Notes: generated by a model from the letters alone, not told the origin. A stretch of 64,000 bases of DNA from Catalinimonas niigatensis (GCF_030506285.1 NZ_CP119422.1:4265501-4329500); one strand, 5' to 3'; shown: positions 25,722 through 35,887, counted from the stretch's first letter. A program made the numbers and translations.

Positions 25722-26756
25722 ATGCAAAAGACTGTTACGAAGCTGCTTGTTGTTGTTGGGTTCATTTTCATTAACATCAGCCATATACATGCTCAGGACC
25801 CGCAATTTTCCCAGTTTTATGCGGCGCCTTTATATCTTAATCCGGCTTTTGCAGGCTCTACGGAGCTGAGCAGGGTAGGTTTGAACTTCAGAAGCCAGTG
25901 GCCTTCTCTTCAGGCGAATTATACCACAGCTTCCCTCTACTTTGACCACTTTTTTGAAGACTACAACAGTGGAGTAGGTGTCATCCTAAACGCCGATCGC
26001 GAAGGTTTGGTAGGCTTGCAGTCCATTAATTTGGGCTTGCAGTATGCTTATCAGCTTAGAATTACCCGGGGACTTACTTTCCGTCCTGGAGTGCAGCTGG
26101 CCTTTTATAATCGCGATATTAATTTTGACCGCCTGGTTTTTGGAGATCAGCTGGATGAAAATGGTTTAATTTCTGATGTATCGGCAGAACAATTTAACAC
26201 GGGCATGAGTAAGTTTTTTGTAGACTTATCTCTGGGAGGACTCCTTTTTAGTGAAAACTTTTATTTTGGTTTTGCTGCCCATCATATCAACACCCCTAAC
26301 CAGTCGCTGGTAGGAGAGGAGAGCCGTCTTCAGATGAAAAGCTCTTTTCATGGTGGATATCGTATCCTTTTGCCTGCCGGTTTTCGCAAATATGGTTTTA
26401 ATGATAAAGGACTGGAAAGAAGTATTACGCCTACCTTTCAGTACAAGCGGCAGGGGAACTTTGATCAGCTGGATGTAGGAACTTATCTGACCTATGAGCC
26501 TATCGTATTCGGACTATGGTACCGGGGTTTACCGATCAGCCAACTGGAGAGTTTTCCTAATAATGAATCTATCATTGCCCTGATAGGATTGATGGTAGGT
26601 GATCTCAACATTGGGTACAGCTTTGATTACACCATATCAGGTTTAGGCATACAAAGCGGTGGTGCGCATGAGATTTCTCTGGTCTATCACTTCTCATTGC
26701 GTGATCCCAGCAAACCTCCAAGGAGTATCATGAGTCTGCCCTGCCCGCGCTTCTGA
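25722..26756 (+). CDS. PorP/SprF family type IX secretion outer-membrane protein
   Basis: 344 residues. The signal peptide ends HIHAQ. The next residues, DPQFSQFYAAPLYLNPAFAGST, are the PorP/SprF signature, followed by alternating beta strands of an outer-membrane barrel and a C-terminal LVYHFSL. PorP/SprF proteins help T9SS export or anchor type B-sorted proteins at the cell surface. Divergent placement next to the type B-sorted giant protein supports a dedicated pair. Confidence 0.92.
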   Translation: MQKTVTKLLVVVGFIFINISHIHAQDPQFSQFYAAPLYLNPAFAGSTELSRVGLNFRSQWPSLQANYTTASLYFDHFFEDYNSGVGVILNADREGLVGLQSINLGLQYAYQLRITRGLTFRPGVQLAFYNRDINFDRLVFGDQLDENGLISDVSAEQFNTGMSKFFVDLSLGGLLFSENFYFGFAAHHINTPNQSLVGEESRLQMKSSFHGGYRILLPAGFRKYGFNDKGLERSITPTFQYKRQGNFDQLDVGTYLTYEPIVFGLWYRGLPISQLESFPNNESIIALIGLMVGDLNIGYSFDYTISGLGIQSGGAHEISLVYHFSLRDPSKPPRSIMSLPCPRF

Positions 26757-26834
26757 TTGGCAGCAGAACAACCTGCTGAATATATTTCCTTTTTTATTTC
26801 AAAATTTTTATGCTTGCATGTTTGTTAGCAGAAC

Positions 26835-28091
26835 ATGAACGCTTCCACTTTATTATTGATTATCCTGGCCATTGTTACGCTCAACTTTTTGTTGGAGCAG
26901 ATTCTGAATGCCCTAAACCGAAAAAATAAAAAACACGCTTTGCCCGACGAATTGAAGGGTATTTATGATGAAGAGAAGTACTATCTTTCTCTGAACTATC
27001 AGCGAACCAATGATCGTTTTCATACCCTCACTTCTACTTTTAGCTTTGTTTTATCAATAATACTTCTGTCCACTGGCTTTTTTGGCTGGCTGGATATTCA
27101 GCTACAACCTTATGTAGAAGATCCGCTTTGGCGTGCACTTGCTTATTTTGGTATCTTATTTCTGGCTTCCGATATGCTCACCATTCCTTTTCAACTGTAC
27201 GGTACCTTTGTGATTGAAGAAAAATTTGGCTTCAACAAAATGGATTTTAAAACCTTCTGGCTGGACAAACTGAAAGGCTATTTGCTTACCGCAATATTAG
27301 GTGGATTGCTGGTAGGCGTGTTCCTTTATTTGGTAATGAATATAGGCAAAGACTTTTGGTGGTACTTCTGGGCGATAGCCGCTGTTGTGATGGTACTGCT
27401 CAATATGTTTTATACCAGTATTTTTGTGCCCATGTTCAACAAACTAAGGCCGCTGGAAGAAGGGGCTTTGAGGGAAGAAATAGAAGCCTATGGCCGCAAA
27501 GTAGATTTTCCGATCAAGAATGTATACGTCATAGATGGCTCCAAACGCTCCTCCAAATCCAATGCTTTCTTTTCAGGACTGGGTAGACAAAAAAAGGTGG
27601 TGTTGTATGATACACTGATTGAAAATCACAGTGTAGAAGAACTGGTGGCAGTAATTGCCCATGAAGTAGGCCACTACAAGAAAAAGCATATTCTATCGGG
27701 CATGTTGCTTTCTATCCTGCAGATTGGTTTTACCTTATTCGTTTTGTCCCGACTGATTTTTAATGAACAGCTATCGTATGCTCTGGGAGCTGATACATTG
27801 AGCATTCATATCAACCTGATCGCTTTTGGTATTCTCTTTTCACCCATCAGCACCATCACCGGTTTGCTCATGAACTTGTGGAGCAGAAAAAATGAATATG
27901 AGGCAGACGCTTATGCTGCCAGTACTTATGAGGGAAATGCGTTGGCAACAGCACTAAAGAAGCTATCGGTACATAATATGAGTAATCTGTTGCCTCATCC
28001 CTGGTATGTATTTTTCCACTACTCACATCCTCCTCTGCTGGCCCGGCTAAGAGCCATCATACAACCCTCAACTGCTCAAATGGAAGCATAA
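26835..28091 (+). CDS. M48 family zinc metalloprotease, Ste24/CAAX prenyl protease type
   Basis: 418 residues. About six to seven membrane spans surround the active site: HEVGH in VIAHEVGHYKKKH (about 276-288), with the third ligand in NEYEADAYAAS near 355. The N-terminal block (SLNYQRTNDRFHTL, FVIEEKFGFNKM) is the peptidase M48 N-terminal region of Ste24-like enzymes rather than HtpX. Bacterial members are thought to degrade misfolded membrane proteins; prenylated substrates are not expected. It follows the PorP/SprF gene by 78 bases and may be in the same transcript. Confidence 0.93.
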   Translation: MNASTLLLIILAIVTLNFLLEQILNALNRKNKKHALPDELKGIYDEEKYYLSLNYQRTNDRFHTLTSTFSFVLSIILLSTGFFGWLDIQLQPYVEDPLWRALAYFGILFLASDMLTIPFQLYGTFVIEEKFGFNKMDFKTFWLDKLKGYLLTAILGGLLVGVFLYLVMNIGKDFWWYFWAIAAVVMVLLNMFYTSIFVPMFNKLRPLEEGALREEIEAYGRKVDFPIKNVYVIDGSKRSSKSNAFFSGLGRQKKVVLYDTLIENHSVEELVAVIAHEVGHYKKKHILSGMLLSILQIGFTLFVLSRLIFNEQLSYALGADTLSIHINLIAFGILFSPISTITGLLMNLWSRKNEYEADAYAASTYEGNALATALKKLSVHNMSNLLPHPWYVFFHYSHPPLLARLRAIIQPSTAQMEA

Positions 28092-28258
28092 ATTCTCAGA
28101 AAACACATTGTTATTGGACTATTTTAGGCAGTAAAACTTACACATTACAGGTTTGGTACTATTTCCGTTTTAGGGGGGCAGGGAAAATCTCTAGCTTTCG
28201 TAAGTGTTTTTTGTGCCATTCATGGCGCATATACATTTACAATCAATAACCGTCGCAC

Positions 28259-30661
28259 ATGAAAGAAGCGTTGTACCGCAAAGATGAGACTAAGTTTGGT
28301 AATTTGTTGTTGCCAACTGTAAGTGGAAAAAAGGCCTGGAATCAGCCTAAAATTAGTGTTTTGTTCCTATTTGTTTGGAGTATTACGTGTTTTTCTCTCT
28401 CATTACAGGCCCAGGGTTCAGATGATGCACTCATAGACCGGGCGCACAAATTCTTTGAACTTGCTAAAAACTATGAAGCGGCACGTCCTCTTTATCAGCA
28501 GGCAGTAGATAATGGTGTATCAGACCCTTTGGTATATTATCGTTTGGGAGTTTGCTATACCTATGCGCTGCAACTCAATGATCAGTACAAAGGAATTCCC
28601 TACTTGGAAAGCGCTTTTAGCAGAAAGAGTGGTACTAAAATCCCTGAGGATATCCATTTCTACCTGGGTCAGATGTATCATCGCGATATACAGATAGACA
28701 AAGCGATCTCTCACTACGAGAAATACAGAAAGACAGTAGATCCTAACGATAAAAAAAGGCTCAAGGAAGTAGATCAGCAGCTTTCTATCTGTAAAAATGC
28801 ACTGTTTCTGATCAACGAAAATAAAGGAATCGTAATCCGTAGTTTTGAGGATGTTAATTCTAATTATACAGAATACAATCCCCTGGTGACAGCTGATGAA
28901 AGTATGTTAGCATACACTGCTGTGCGGGAAGAAAGAGGTAAAATAGTAGAGAAGATTTATACTTCATATAAGAACGGAGGACGCTGGTCTACCCCGGAAG
29001 CTTTGAATGTGAACACCAAATACAATGTGGGTACTGCTGGTATATCCGCTGACGGACAGGAAATGCTGATTTTTGTGGGAGGAGAAAACAATACCGGTAG
29101 TATTTATACTATTACCAAAGATGGTAAAGGTTGGACTTCTCCAGTGGATATTGGTACCCGGGTTAATTCCCGGTTTTTAGAAACGACTGCCAGTATTACT
29201 CCCGATGGTAAAACGCTTTATTTTGCCAGCAATCGTCCTGATGGTTTGGGAGGAATGGACCTGTATAAGTCCGAACGCCTGCCAGATGGTAGCTGGGGTA
29301 AAGCAGAAAACCTAGGCCCTACAATCAATACGCCTAATAATGAGGATGCCCCTTTTATCCATCCTGATAGCAAGACTTTATTCTTTACTTCCGACGGACA
29401 TAATACCATGGGTGGTACTGATATATTTAAAAGTTACACTACTGGTGGCAAATGGAAACAGCCTGAAAATTTAGGTTATCCTATCAATACGCCTACCAAT
29501 GACAACTACTTTACCCTGACAGCAAATGGAAAAACAGGATATTTCTCTTCAGAGAGAAAGGGGGGAAAAGGCGGGCAGGATATTTATTTCTTTGAGATGC
29601 CGGAAAGTGAATCAAATATTCCTCTTACCCTGATCAAAGGCAGAATTTTGGCAGGAGAAGAGCTTAAAGCAGTGCCTACTCAAATCAAAGTAGTAGATGT
29701 TGAAGGCAATCAGAAAATTGACTATGTGTATAATCCTGATAAAAAAACAGGCAATTATCTCATCATTCTACCCCCCGGACGCAATTATGATCTGATCATT
29801 GAATCAGAGGGCTACTTGCCTTATACTGTAAATGTCAATATTCCTAATCAGACTTATTTCTATGAACTGTATCAGGAAATCCATCTCAAACCTATCAAGC
29901 AGTTTGATGTTATCGTGGGGCAGGAGGTAACTGTAAAAAATGCTTTTTACGATGTACATGGAAAATCAGAGACCAGCGTGCGGCAGACCAATGAAGCCAT
30001 GTTGGTACAAAATGATAGCCTGGATTTGTACGACATGATGGAGTCTATCATTGCAACGACTGATACGGCAGCTTTCAATTATTTGCTTGATCTAATGTAT
30101 GCCAAAAATCCTATTGAAAACATAGATTTTAACGCTGTGGCCAATGAGAAAATAGAGTCGGCTGGGGTAGCATACTACTATGACGAAACGGGCGAAGATA
30201 ACCTGATTGCTAAAAAAGTGGGCAATGAAATCATCTATTCCCTTCCTACTTTCTACGTAACAGAGGAAGCTGTCAAGCAGAAGAATAAAGAGAGCGTTAA
30301 GTCAAATTATGATAAGAAGCTTCTGGATGATGTGCAGAAAATATATTTTGGGGTTGGTGAAAGCAAAGTAGCTGAAAAAGATAAACAACAGTTGGTAGCC
30401 ATTATGGAAATACTGAAAAAACATCCCGATTTGGGAGTAGAAATTTCAGGTTATGCCTCAGCAGAAGGAGATAAAGAAACCAACCGTAAATTGTCCAACG
30501 AAAGAGCGATTGATGTGCTGAATTTCTTAAATCAAAGAGGCGTGGTGAGGAGAAGGATCGTAGCCAAAGGCTATGGCGCTACTGCAAATGAAAAGTCTAG
30601 TGCAGAAGAAAGCAGAAGGGTAGAGCTCCGCATTGTAGACATGCACAAGTACAAGCAGTAA
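28259..30661 (+). CDS. PorE-like OmpA-family protein (TPR, PD40 propeller, CRD, OmpA)
   Basis: 800 residues. An unusual 28-residue basic leader precedes the hydrophobic signal (about 32-50), with cleavage near LQAQ. Order: TPR-like helices (about 55-180), WD40-like PD40 blades (about 200-450; SADGQEMLIFVGG, TPDGKTLYFASNRPDGLGGMD), a carboxypeptidase-regulatory-like domain (about 465-560) and a C-terminal OmpA peptidoglycan-binding domain (about 690-795; GYASAEGDKETNRKLSNERA). This order matches PorE of the type IX secretion system, which ties the machinery to peptidoglycan. No lipobox Cys is visible. Distance to T9SS genes and clean terminator suggest a monocistronic unit. Confidence 0.87.
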   Translation: MKEALYRKDETKFGNLLLPTVSGKKAWNQPKISVLFLFVWSITCFSLSLQAQGSDDALIDRAHKFFELAKNYEAARPLYQQAVDNGVSDPLVYYRLGVCYTYALQLNDQYKGIPYLESAFSRKSGTKIPEDIHFYLGQMYHRDIQIDKAISHYEKYRKTVDPNDKKRLKEVDQQLSICKNALFLINENKGIVIRSFEDVNSNYTEYNPLVTADESMLAYTAVREERGKIVEKIYTSYKNGGRWSTPEALNVNTKYNVGTAGISADGQEMLIFVGGENNTGSIYTITKDGKGWTSPVDIGTRVNSRFLETTASITPDGKTLYFASNRPDGLGGMDLYKSERLPDGSWGKAENLGPTINTPNNEDAPFIHPDSKTLFFTSDGHNTMGGTDIFKSYTTGGKWKQPENLGYPINTPTNDNYFTLTANGKTGYFSSERKGGKGGQDIYFFEMPESESNIPLTLIKGRILAGEELKAVPTQIKVVDVEGNQKIDYVYNPDKKTGNYLIILPPGRNYDLIIESEGYLPYTVNVNIPNQTYFYELYQEIHLKPIKQFDVIVGQEVTVKNAFYDVHGKSETSVRQTNEAMLVQNDSLDLYDMMESIIATTDTAAFNYLLDLMYAKNPIENIDFNAVANEKIESAGVAYYYDETGEDNLIAKKVGNEIIYSLPTFYVTEEAVKQKNKESVKSNYDKKLLDDVQKIYFGVGESKVAEKDKQQLVAIMEILKKHPDLGVEISGYASAEGDKETNRKLSNERAIDVLNFLNQRGVVRRRIVAKGYGATANEKSSAEESRRVELRIVDMHKYKQ

Positions 30662-30688
30662 GAGAAACTCAATATTGACTGATCAGAT

Positions 30689-30718
30689 AGTCCGGGTAAT
30701 CATTACCCGGACTTTTTT
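30689..30718 (+). terminator. Strong rho-independent terminator
   Basis: Near-perfect 12-base arms (30689-30700 and 30702-30713) give a stable hairpin with a small loop, followed by a T6 tract on the + strand. It ends the PorE-like gene just before the convergent gpsA stop at 30721. Confidence 0.9.
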
Positions 30719-30720
30719 AT

Positions 30721-31743
30721 TTACAGAAAGCCTACGTCTTCAGTAAAAGGTATTTTCATCAGGCTATCCAGGGCTTTCTCTACTGGCAGGTCTTCAAAAA
30801 GAATTTTATAAAGCATGCGTGTGATCGGAGCACTTACATCATAATAATCTGCCAACTGCTTCACAATCTTGGTTGTGTTGACACCCTCGGCCAGTTCTTC
30901 CATTGTCTGCATAATTTCAGTCAGCGTTTCCCCCTGGGCCAGCCGATAACCCACTGTAAAATTACGACTATGCTTACTAAAACAGGTAGCGACCAGATCC
31001 CCTACGCCTGCCAAGCCGATAAAAGCTTCTATATTTCCCCCCAAAGCTCTGCCTAGGTAGATCATTTCTACCATCCCCCGGCTGATGAGTAAAGCTCGTG
31101 AGTTTTCACCTAATCCTAAGCCACTTAATGCACCGGAAGCAATGGCAATGATATTTTTCAGGATACCACACAATTCTATGCCAATCAGATCATTGTTGCC
31201 ATATACCTGAAAACGAGGATTGCGCAGGAGTTGCTGACCAATCTGAATGACCTCATCAAAATGGCTGGCCACTACAGTAGCTCCAGGCTGCCCTTCGGCC
31301 AATTCTTTGGCTAAGTTTGGTCCGGCCAGGCAGCCCACCCTTACCACTACACTTTCTTCCTGTATTACCTCACTCATTGTCCTTACACTTTCTCGACTCA
31401 AAGGCTTGGGAGCATGATGATCCACATCAAGACCTTTGGTACCATGAATCAGGATATGATAGGGCTTCAGATAAGGAGAAAGGTCACTGATAGAACCCCG
31501 GAATCCTGAGGAAGACACAATAGGAAAGATAACCTGACATTCTTTGGCTAGCTGTTCAAGATCGTTGGTAGGATGCACATTCTCATGGAGCGAATAGTCT
31601 CCTCTTCTTTTCATAGCACGCATTTCATCTACTACTTCATTTCTTCGGGCATACAAAAGCACCGGAACATTTTCAGCCAGGATATTAGCGATCACTGTTC
31701 CAAAGCTGCCTGCTCCTACTACACCTACATATTGCTTACTCAT
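30721..31743 (-). CDS. gpsA: Glycerol-3-phosphate dehydrogenase [NAD(P)+]
   Basis: 340 residues. The Rossmann start is GVVGAGSFGTVIANILAEN. Family blocks include ILIHGTKGLDV, GIELCGILKNIIAIASGAL with the catalytic Lys, and SRGMVEMIYLGRALGG. It reduces dihydroxyacetone phosphate to sn-glycerol-3-phosphate for phospholipid synthesis. The start overlaps the stop of the upstream acyltransferase gene by 4 bases, so the two steps that make and acylate glycerol-3-phosphate are coupled. Confidence 0.95.
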   Translation of the reverse strand: MSKQYVGVVGAGSFGTVIANILAENVPVLLYARRNEVVDEMRAMKRRGDYSLHENVHPTNDLEQLAKECQVIFPIVSSSGFRGSISDLSPYLKPYHILIHGTKGLDVDHHAPKPLSRESVRTMSEVIQEESVVVRVGCLAGPNLAKELAEGQPGATVVASHFDEVIQIGQQLLRNPRFQVYGNNDLIGIELCGILKNIIAIASGALSGLGLGENSRALLISRGMVEMIYLGRALGGNIEAFIGLAGVGDLVATCFSKHSRNFTVGYRLAQGETLTEIMQTMEELAEGVNTTKIVKQLADYYDVSAPITRMLYKILFEDLPVEKALDSLMKIPFTEDVGFL

Positions 31744-33500
31744 TCTTCAATAAATTGCTTTTTGGAATGTGATTGTGTAAAAAATTGCTCCAGTCCGTAG
31801 CCTTCCATACGGTTATGATAATAAAAAAGTGTGTTCAGATCGTGGGTAATGATATTTCCCTCTTTGTTTTTGAGCAGTGGCCTGCGCGAATGATACAATC
31901 CTACATTGTCTATGCCATGCGTGATGGCAAGGTCAACATCCTGTTTGAGGTGAGGTGCTATGTCCACTTTACCAGCCTTATGTAGCCGGAAAACTTCTTC
32001 TCTAAGTTTGCTAAACGTTTTTTGGAAATCTTCATAAGCAATGATCTGTTCCTCTTCAGGAGTTCTTAAGAAATTATACAAATCCAGATAAGGATATTTT
32101 TGCCTGATCATTTCAAAAGCTGTAAAGGCAACCAGATGACTGGAAAATACTCTATTGTTGATATGGTAAGACTTCAATATAGCTTCACCCAGCATACGGG
32201 TATATTCACTTTCTCTTTGAATATCCCTCGTAATTTTTCCTCCGCTGCAAAAGTACTCCCGCATGCTGATCATTCTGCCATGTTTATCCAGGCTACGCCC
32301 TTCTTCATCTACCAGATTACCCATTAGGTCCATGGGCTTGCCAAAACTAACCGAAATATCTGAGCCTTCCGTAAAAAATTGGAAAAGGAATTTGATGATT
32401 TTGGAAGAGTTAGAATATTCATCTGATTCAATATAATAACGCTCCTGCCCTTCTATGCTTAGATGATCACGGATAAGGCTGGGCGCTTCCAGTACAAAAT
32501 GATAGTTGAGTACCACCGGTACCACAAATATCTTTTCTGCTTCTTCTCCGTTTTTTTCGCTTTGCTCATAATTGAGCCTTTGCGCTTCCATGGCTGTACC
32601 CAGCAAACCTAGCTTAAGTTTGTCTTCCACCTTACCCGAGCGGGAGCGGGTACCTCCCGGAAAAAACAAACTGTGACATCCCCAGCGGATAGCCTGACGG
32701 GAGTAGGCTTTGAGCGTCTCAATGTAAATTTTATTTTTCTTTCGACGGTCTACTTTATAAGCGCCCAGGCTGTTCATAAAGTAAGCAAAGATATTGATAT
32801 TAAAGAGGTTGAGTCCGGCCCCGTAAATAAAAGGAGGAAGCCCCAGCTCATGGATGACCCAACCGATCAGGATAGAGTCCAGATTACTGAAATGAGTAGG
32901 CACCATGATGATGGTACCCTTCTGAGCAAGTTCTCTTAACAATTCTACTTCGCCAACAATATTAATTTTATCTCGCAGGGAATACTGATTGCTGTAAAAC
33001 GAACGGAATCCTTTGACACGAGAGGCATTTAACAAGCGGGCAAAGCCAAAGGTAACGATGTTGCGCGCCAGCCGATAAGATGAAGGCTTGAAAGTACTGG
33101 AAATCTCATGGGCATAACGGGAGACTATATCTCTGAGAATTTCTTTAGCCTGTTCTAGCTGTTTTTTATGAAAACTGTTTCCATTCGTATGCTGGGCTGA
33201 GATATCCACCAGCTTACTTTTTATTTTCTTCCAGAAGCTCTCCTCATCTTCAGGATCTACCGCCCAAGGGTTTTGCCTGATGCGTAAACGTTCGCGATAC
33301 AATGTCGTTTCCAACTCGTCCACCAGATCTTCCAGCTTAGGAGCTTCTTCCAGCAAACGTTCCATGCTGCTTTGAATAACTTCCTCAATAAACTTATCCT
33401 GCTGACGGCTTAGCTGTACTACCGGCCAGTGCTTGCGGGTGGGCAGGATAGGCTCATATCCACTGATCGTTCTTTTACTTCTGGAAAACAGTTTAATCAT
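31740..33500 (-). CDS. PlsB-like glycerol-phosphate acyltransferase
   Basis: 586 residues. The PlsC-type acyltransferase core is central: THFSNLD (HX4D motif) near 202 and FPGGTRSRSG near 280 as the phosphate-binding block. Long helical N- and C-terminal extensions make it closer to PlsB than to the ~240-residue PlsC, although it is shorter than E. coli PlsB (~800). It would acylate glycerol-3-phosphate or lysophosphatidate at the inner membrane. It lies directly upstream of gpsA with a 4-base overlap, which favours glycerol-3-phosphate as acceptor. Membrane association is likely peripheral, as no strong spans are seen. Confidence 0.85.
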   Translation of the reverse strand: MIKLFSRSKRTISGYEPILPTRKHWPVVQLSRQQDKFIEEVIQSSMERLLEEAPKLEDLVDELETTLYRERLRIRQNPWAVDPEDEESFWKKIKSKLVDISAQHTNGNSFHKKQLEQAKEILRDIVSRYAHEISSTFKPSSYRLARNIVTFGFARLLNASRVKGFRSFYSNQYSLRDKINIVGEVELLRELAQKGTIIMVPTHFSNLDSILIGWVIHELGLPPFIYGAGLNLFNINIFAYFMNSLGAYKVDRRKKNKIYIETLKAYSRQAIRWGCHSLFFPGGTRSRSGKVEDKLKLGLLGTAMEAQRLNYEQSEKNGEEAEKIFVVPVVLNYHFVLEAPSLIRDHLSIEGQERYYIESDEYSNSSKIIKFLFQFFTEGSDISVSFGKPMDLMGNLVDEEGRSLDKHGRMISMREYFCSGGKITRDIQRESEYTRMLGEAILKSYHINNRVFSSHLVAFTAFEMIRQKYPYLDLYNFLRTPEEEQIIAYEDFQKTFSKLREEVFRLHKAGKVDIAPHLKQDVDLAITHGIDNVGLYHSRRPLLKNKEGNIITHDLNTLFYYHNRMEGYGLEQFFTQSHSKKQFIEE

Positions 33501-33720
33501 GCGGTGAAAGATAAAAAAATTAAGAGGTAGAAATCTTTACTTAATATAAGAAAATGCTGCTAACCTTAGAGCGAAATCCCAAAATCTTGGCTTCTTTCCC
33601 TTTATTCTCTCTCATGTCTATCAAAACACTTGGGCTGTGATGCTGTTTCTATACATATAATACTTCCTTTTTTGCCGCCTCAGGCAATAATATTTTTACC
33701 ATTTTTTAAACCAAAAGATT

Positions 33721-35694
33721 ATGTCTTCCCCTCTTAATGTAGCACAAAAACTGATTAATTCTCATCTGGTAGAAGGCGAAATGAAGCCGGGAAAAGAAAT
33801 CGGAATCAAGATAGACCAGACCCTAACCCAGGATGCTACCGGTACGCTGGTAATGCTGGAACTGGAATCTATGGGTATAGACCGTGCCCAGACCGATGTA
33901 TCCGTACAGTATGTAGATCACAATCTCCTGCAAACTGATTTTAAGAATGCTGACGACCATGTATTTCTAAAGTCTGCAGCCTCTAAATTCGGTATATGGT
34001 ACAGCCGTCCTGGTAATGGGGTGAGCCATCCGGTACATATGGAGCGTTTCGGTGTACCCGGCAAAACAATGGTAGGTTCCGACAGTCACACGCCGGCAGG
34101 AGGTGCTTTGGGTATGCTGGCTCTGGGAGCAGGTGGCCTGGATGTAGCCTTCACTATTGCGGGTGAGCCCCTATATTTTAAGATGCCAAAAGTATTGGGT
34201 GTTAAACTAAGCGGAAAACTACCCGATTGGGTAAGTGCCAAAGATGTGGTATTGGAAATGCTCCGCCGCTATGATGTAAAAGGATGCCGAGGCATGATCG
34301 TAGAATATTATGGTCCGGGCTTAGACTCTTTGCGGGCCATGGATCGCCATGTGATCGCCAATATGGGCACGGAATTGGGCGCTACTACCACTGTTTTTCC
34401 CTCGGATGAAGAAGTGAAACGCTTCCTGAAATCTCAGGGAAGAGAAGAGGTATGGACAGAACTAAAACCCGATGAGGGAGCAAAATACGATGAACATGAA
34501 GAAATTATACTGGATGATCTGGTTCCGCTGATTGCCTGCCCCAGCAGCCCTGGCAATGTGGTAGAAGTAAGGGAAGTGGAAGGAAAACCGGTGCATCAGG
34601 TGGTCATTGGATCATCCGCCAATCCAGGCTTCCGTGATTTCTGGGTAGTGAGCGAAATTGTTAAAGGCAAGACTACGCATGTGGATGTTTCTTTTGATGT
34701 CAATCCTACCTCGCGTCAGATGATTGAGAACCTTTCTGCTAATGATGCTTTCAAAAATCTAATTCATGCTGGCGCACGCTTTCATCAGGCTGGTTGTATG
34801 GGTTGTATAGGCATGGGACAGGCTCCTGCTACTGGTAAAATCAGTTTGCGTACGATGCCCCGTAATTTCCCTGGACGCTCTGGTACATTAGATGATCAGG
34901 TATACCTCTGTAGCCCCGAAACTGCCGCGGCTTCAGCACTAACCGGAAAAATCACTGATCCGCGGGATCTGGAGAAAATTTATGGCATGAAGTATCCTAA
35001 ATTCGTGCCCGCTGAAAAAGAACTTATTAACACTGACTTACTGGTAGAGCCTTCTGAGAACGGACATGTGGTAGAACTGGAGAAAGGACCCAATGTAAAA
35101 TCTTTGCCTGATTTTGAGGAATTGCAGAATGAGTATAAAGTCCCTGTGTTGCTCAAAATGGAAGATAATATCAGTACAGATGAGATTTTAAGAGCTGGAG
35201 CAGAGGTATTGCCTTTCCGTAGTAATATTCCAGAGATCAGCAAATGGTCATTTTCCATTATTGATGATACCTTTTACGATAGGGCCAGGGAAAAACAAAA
35301 AGAATACGGAGGACATATAGTAGTAGCAGGAGAAAACTATGCTCAGGGTTCCAGCCGTGAGCACGCCGCTTTAGCCCCTCGTTACCTGGGACAGGTTGCT
35401 GCCATTGCCAAAAGTTATGCCCGTATCGGCTGGCAAAATTTGGTCAACTTTGGTATTGTTCCTTTAGAGTTTGTCAATAATGGAGACTACAATAAAATTA
35501 AACAAGGTGATGTGTTGAAATTACAAGGTTTAAGAGACGCCCTGGAATCAGGTAAGCGTGTCAAGCTGGTGAATGAAACAAAAGGTGAAGAAATAGAGCT
35601 AACCTATCAGCTGAGTGACAGGCAAATTCAGGTGATTTTGGCAGGAGGTGTAATTAACTATTTCCGCTTGAAAAATATTGGACAGGAAGCTTAA
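33721..35694 (+). CDS. Aconitate hydratase (short, Aquifex/homoaconitase-like type)
   Basis: 657 residues, shorter than AcnA (~890) and close to the compact aconitases of the TIGR01342 kind. Motifs: VGSDSHTPAGGALGMLALG, IACPSSPGN with the first cluster Cys near 272, and GCMGCIGMG near 358 with the other two [4Fe-4S] ligands. A C-terminal swivel domain has NYAQGSSREHAALAPRYLG. The enzyme interconverts citrate and isocitrate in the TCA cycle. The start ATG 33721 follows a long A+T-rich leader. Single gene. Confidence 0.93.
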   Translation: MSSPLNVAQKLINSHLVEGEMKPGKEIGIKIDQTLTQDATGTLVMLELESMGIDRAQTDVSVQYVDHNLLQTDFKNADDHVFLKSAASKFGIWYSRPGNGVSHPVHMERFGVPGKTMVGSDSHTPAGGALGMLALGAGGLDVAFTIAGEPLYFKMPKVLGVKLSGKLPDWVSAKDVVLEMLRRYDVKGCRGMIVEYYGPGLDSLRAMDRHVIANMGTELGATTTVFPSDEEVKRFLKSQGREEVWTELKPDEGAKYDEHEEIILDDLVPLIACPSSPGNVVEVREVEGKPVHQVVIGSSANPGFRDFWVVSEIVKGKTTHVDVSFDVNPTSRQMIENLSANDAFKNLIHAGARFHQAGCMGCIGMGQAPATGKISLRTMPRNFPGRSGTLDDQVYLCSPETAAASALTGKITDPRDLEKIYGMKYPKFVPAEKELINTDLLVEPSENGHVVELEKGPNVKSLPDFEELQNEYKVPVLLKMEDNISTDEILRAGAEVLPFRSNIPEISKWSFSIIDDTFYDRAREKQKEYGGHIVVAGENYAQGSSREHAALAPRYLGQVAAIAKSYARIGWQNLVNFGIVPLEFVNNGDYNKIKQGDVLKLQGLRDALESGKRVKLVNETKGEEIELTYQLSDRQIQVILAGGVINYFRLKNIGQEA

Positions 35695-35741
35695 ATGGCT
35701 TCTTCACCTTTAAGTATTGGATTACGCCTAACAGAAACAAA

Positions 35742-35749
35742 TATATTTG
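35742..35749 (+). promoter_or_regulatory. Perfect -7 box after aconitase
   Basis: TATATTTG matches TAnnTTTG exactly. A TTG lies at 35717-35719, with a spacer of 22 (longer than usual). Transcription from here would run into the hairpin at 35888-35916, giving a short RNA. Confidence 0.3.
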
Positions 35750-35775
35750 CCCTAGGTAAGTGATCACTGCTTTGA

Positions 35776-35871
35776 ATGAACAGCAAGCAAAAAATGAAGA
35801 GAGGTAACCAGAGGATTCGCAGATGTCTGAGATTTCCTCTGTATTACTTTCTTTTATATGTTGTAACCTGA
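35776..35871 (+). CDS. Candidate 31-residue peptide (weak)
   Basis: ATG 35776 to TGA 35869-35871. The peptide has a strongly basic first half (MNSKQKMKRGNQRIRRCLR) and a hydrophobic end (FPLYYFLLYVVT). It is the only open frame between the -7 box at 35742 and the terminator at 35888, but it may be chance; the same stretch could simply be a non-coding RNA. Confidence 0.2.
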   Translation: MNSKQKMKRGNQRIRRCLRFPLYYFLLYVVT

Positions 35872-35887
35872 AACAAGAGGTCGTAGG

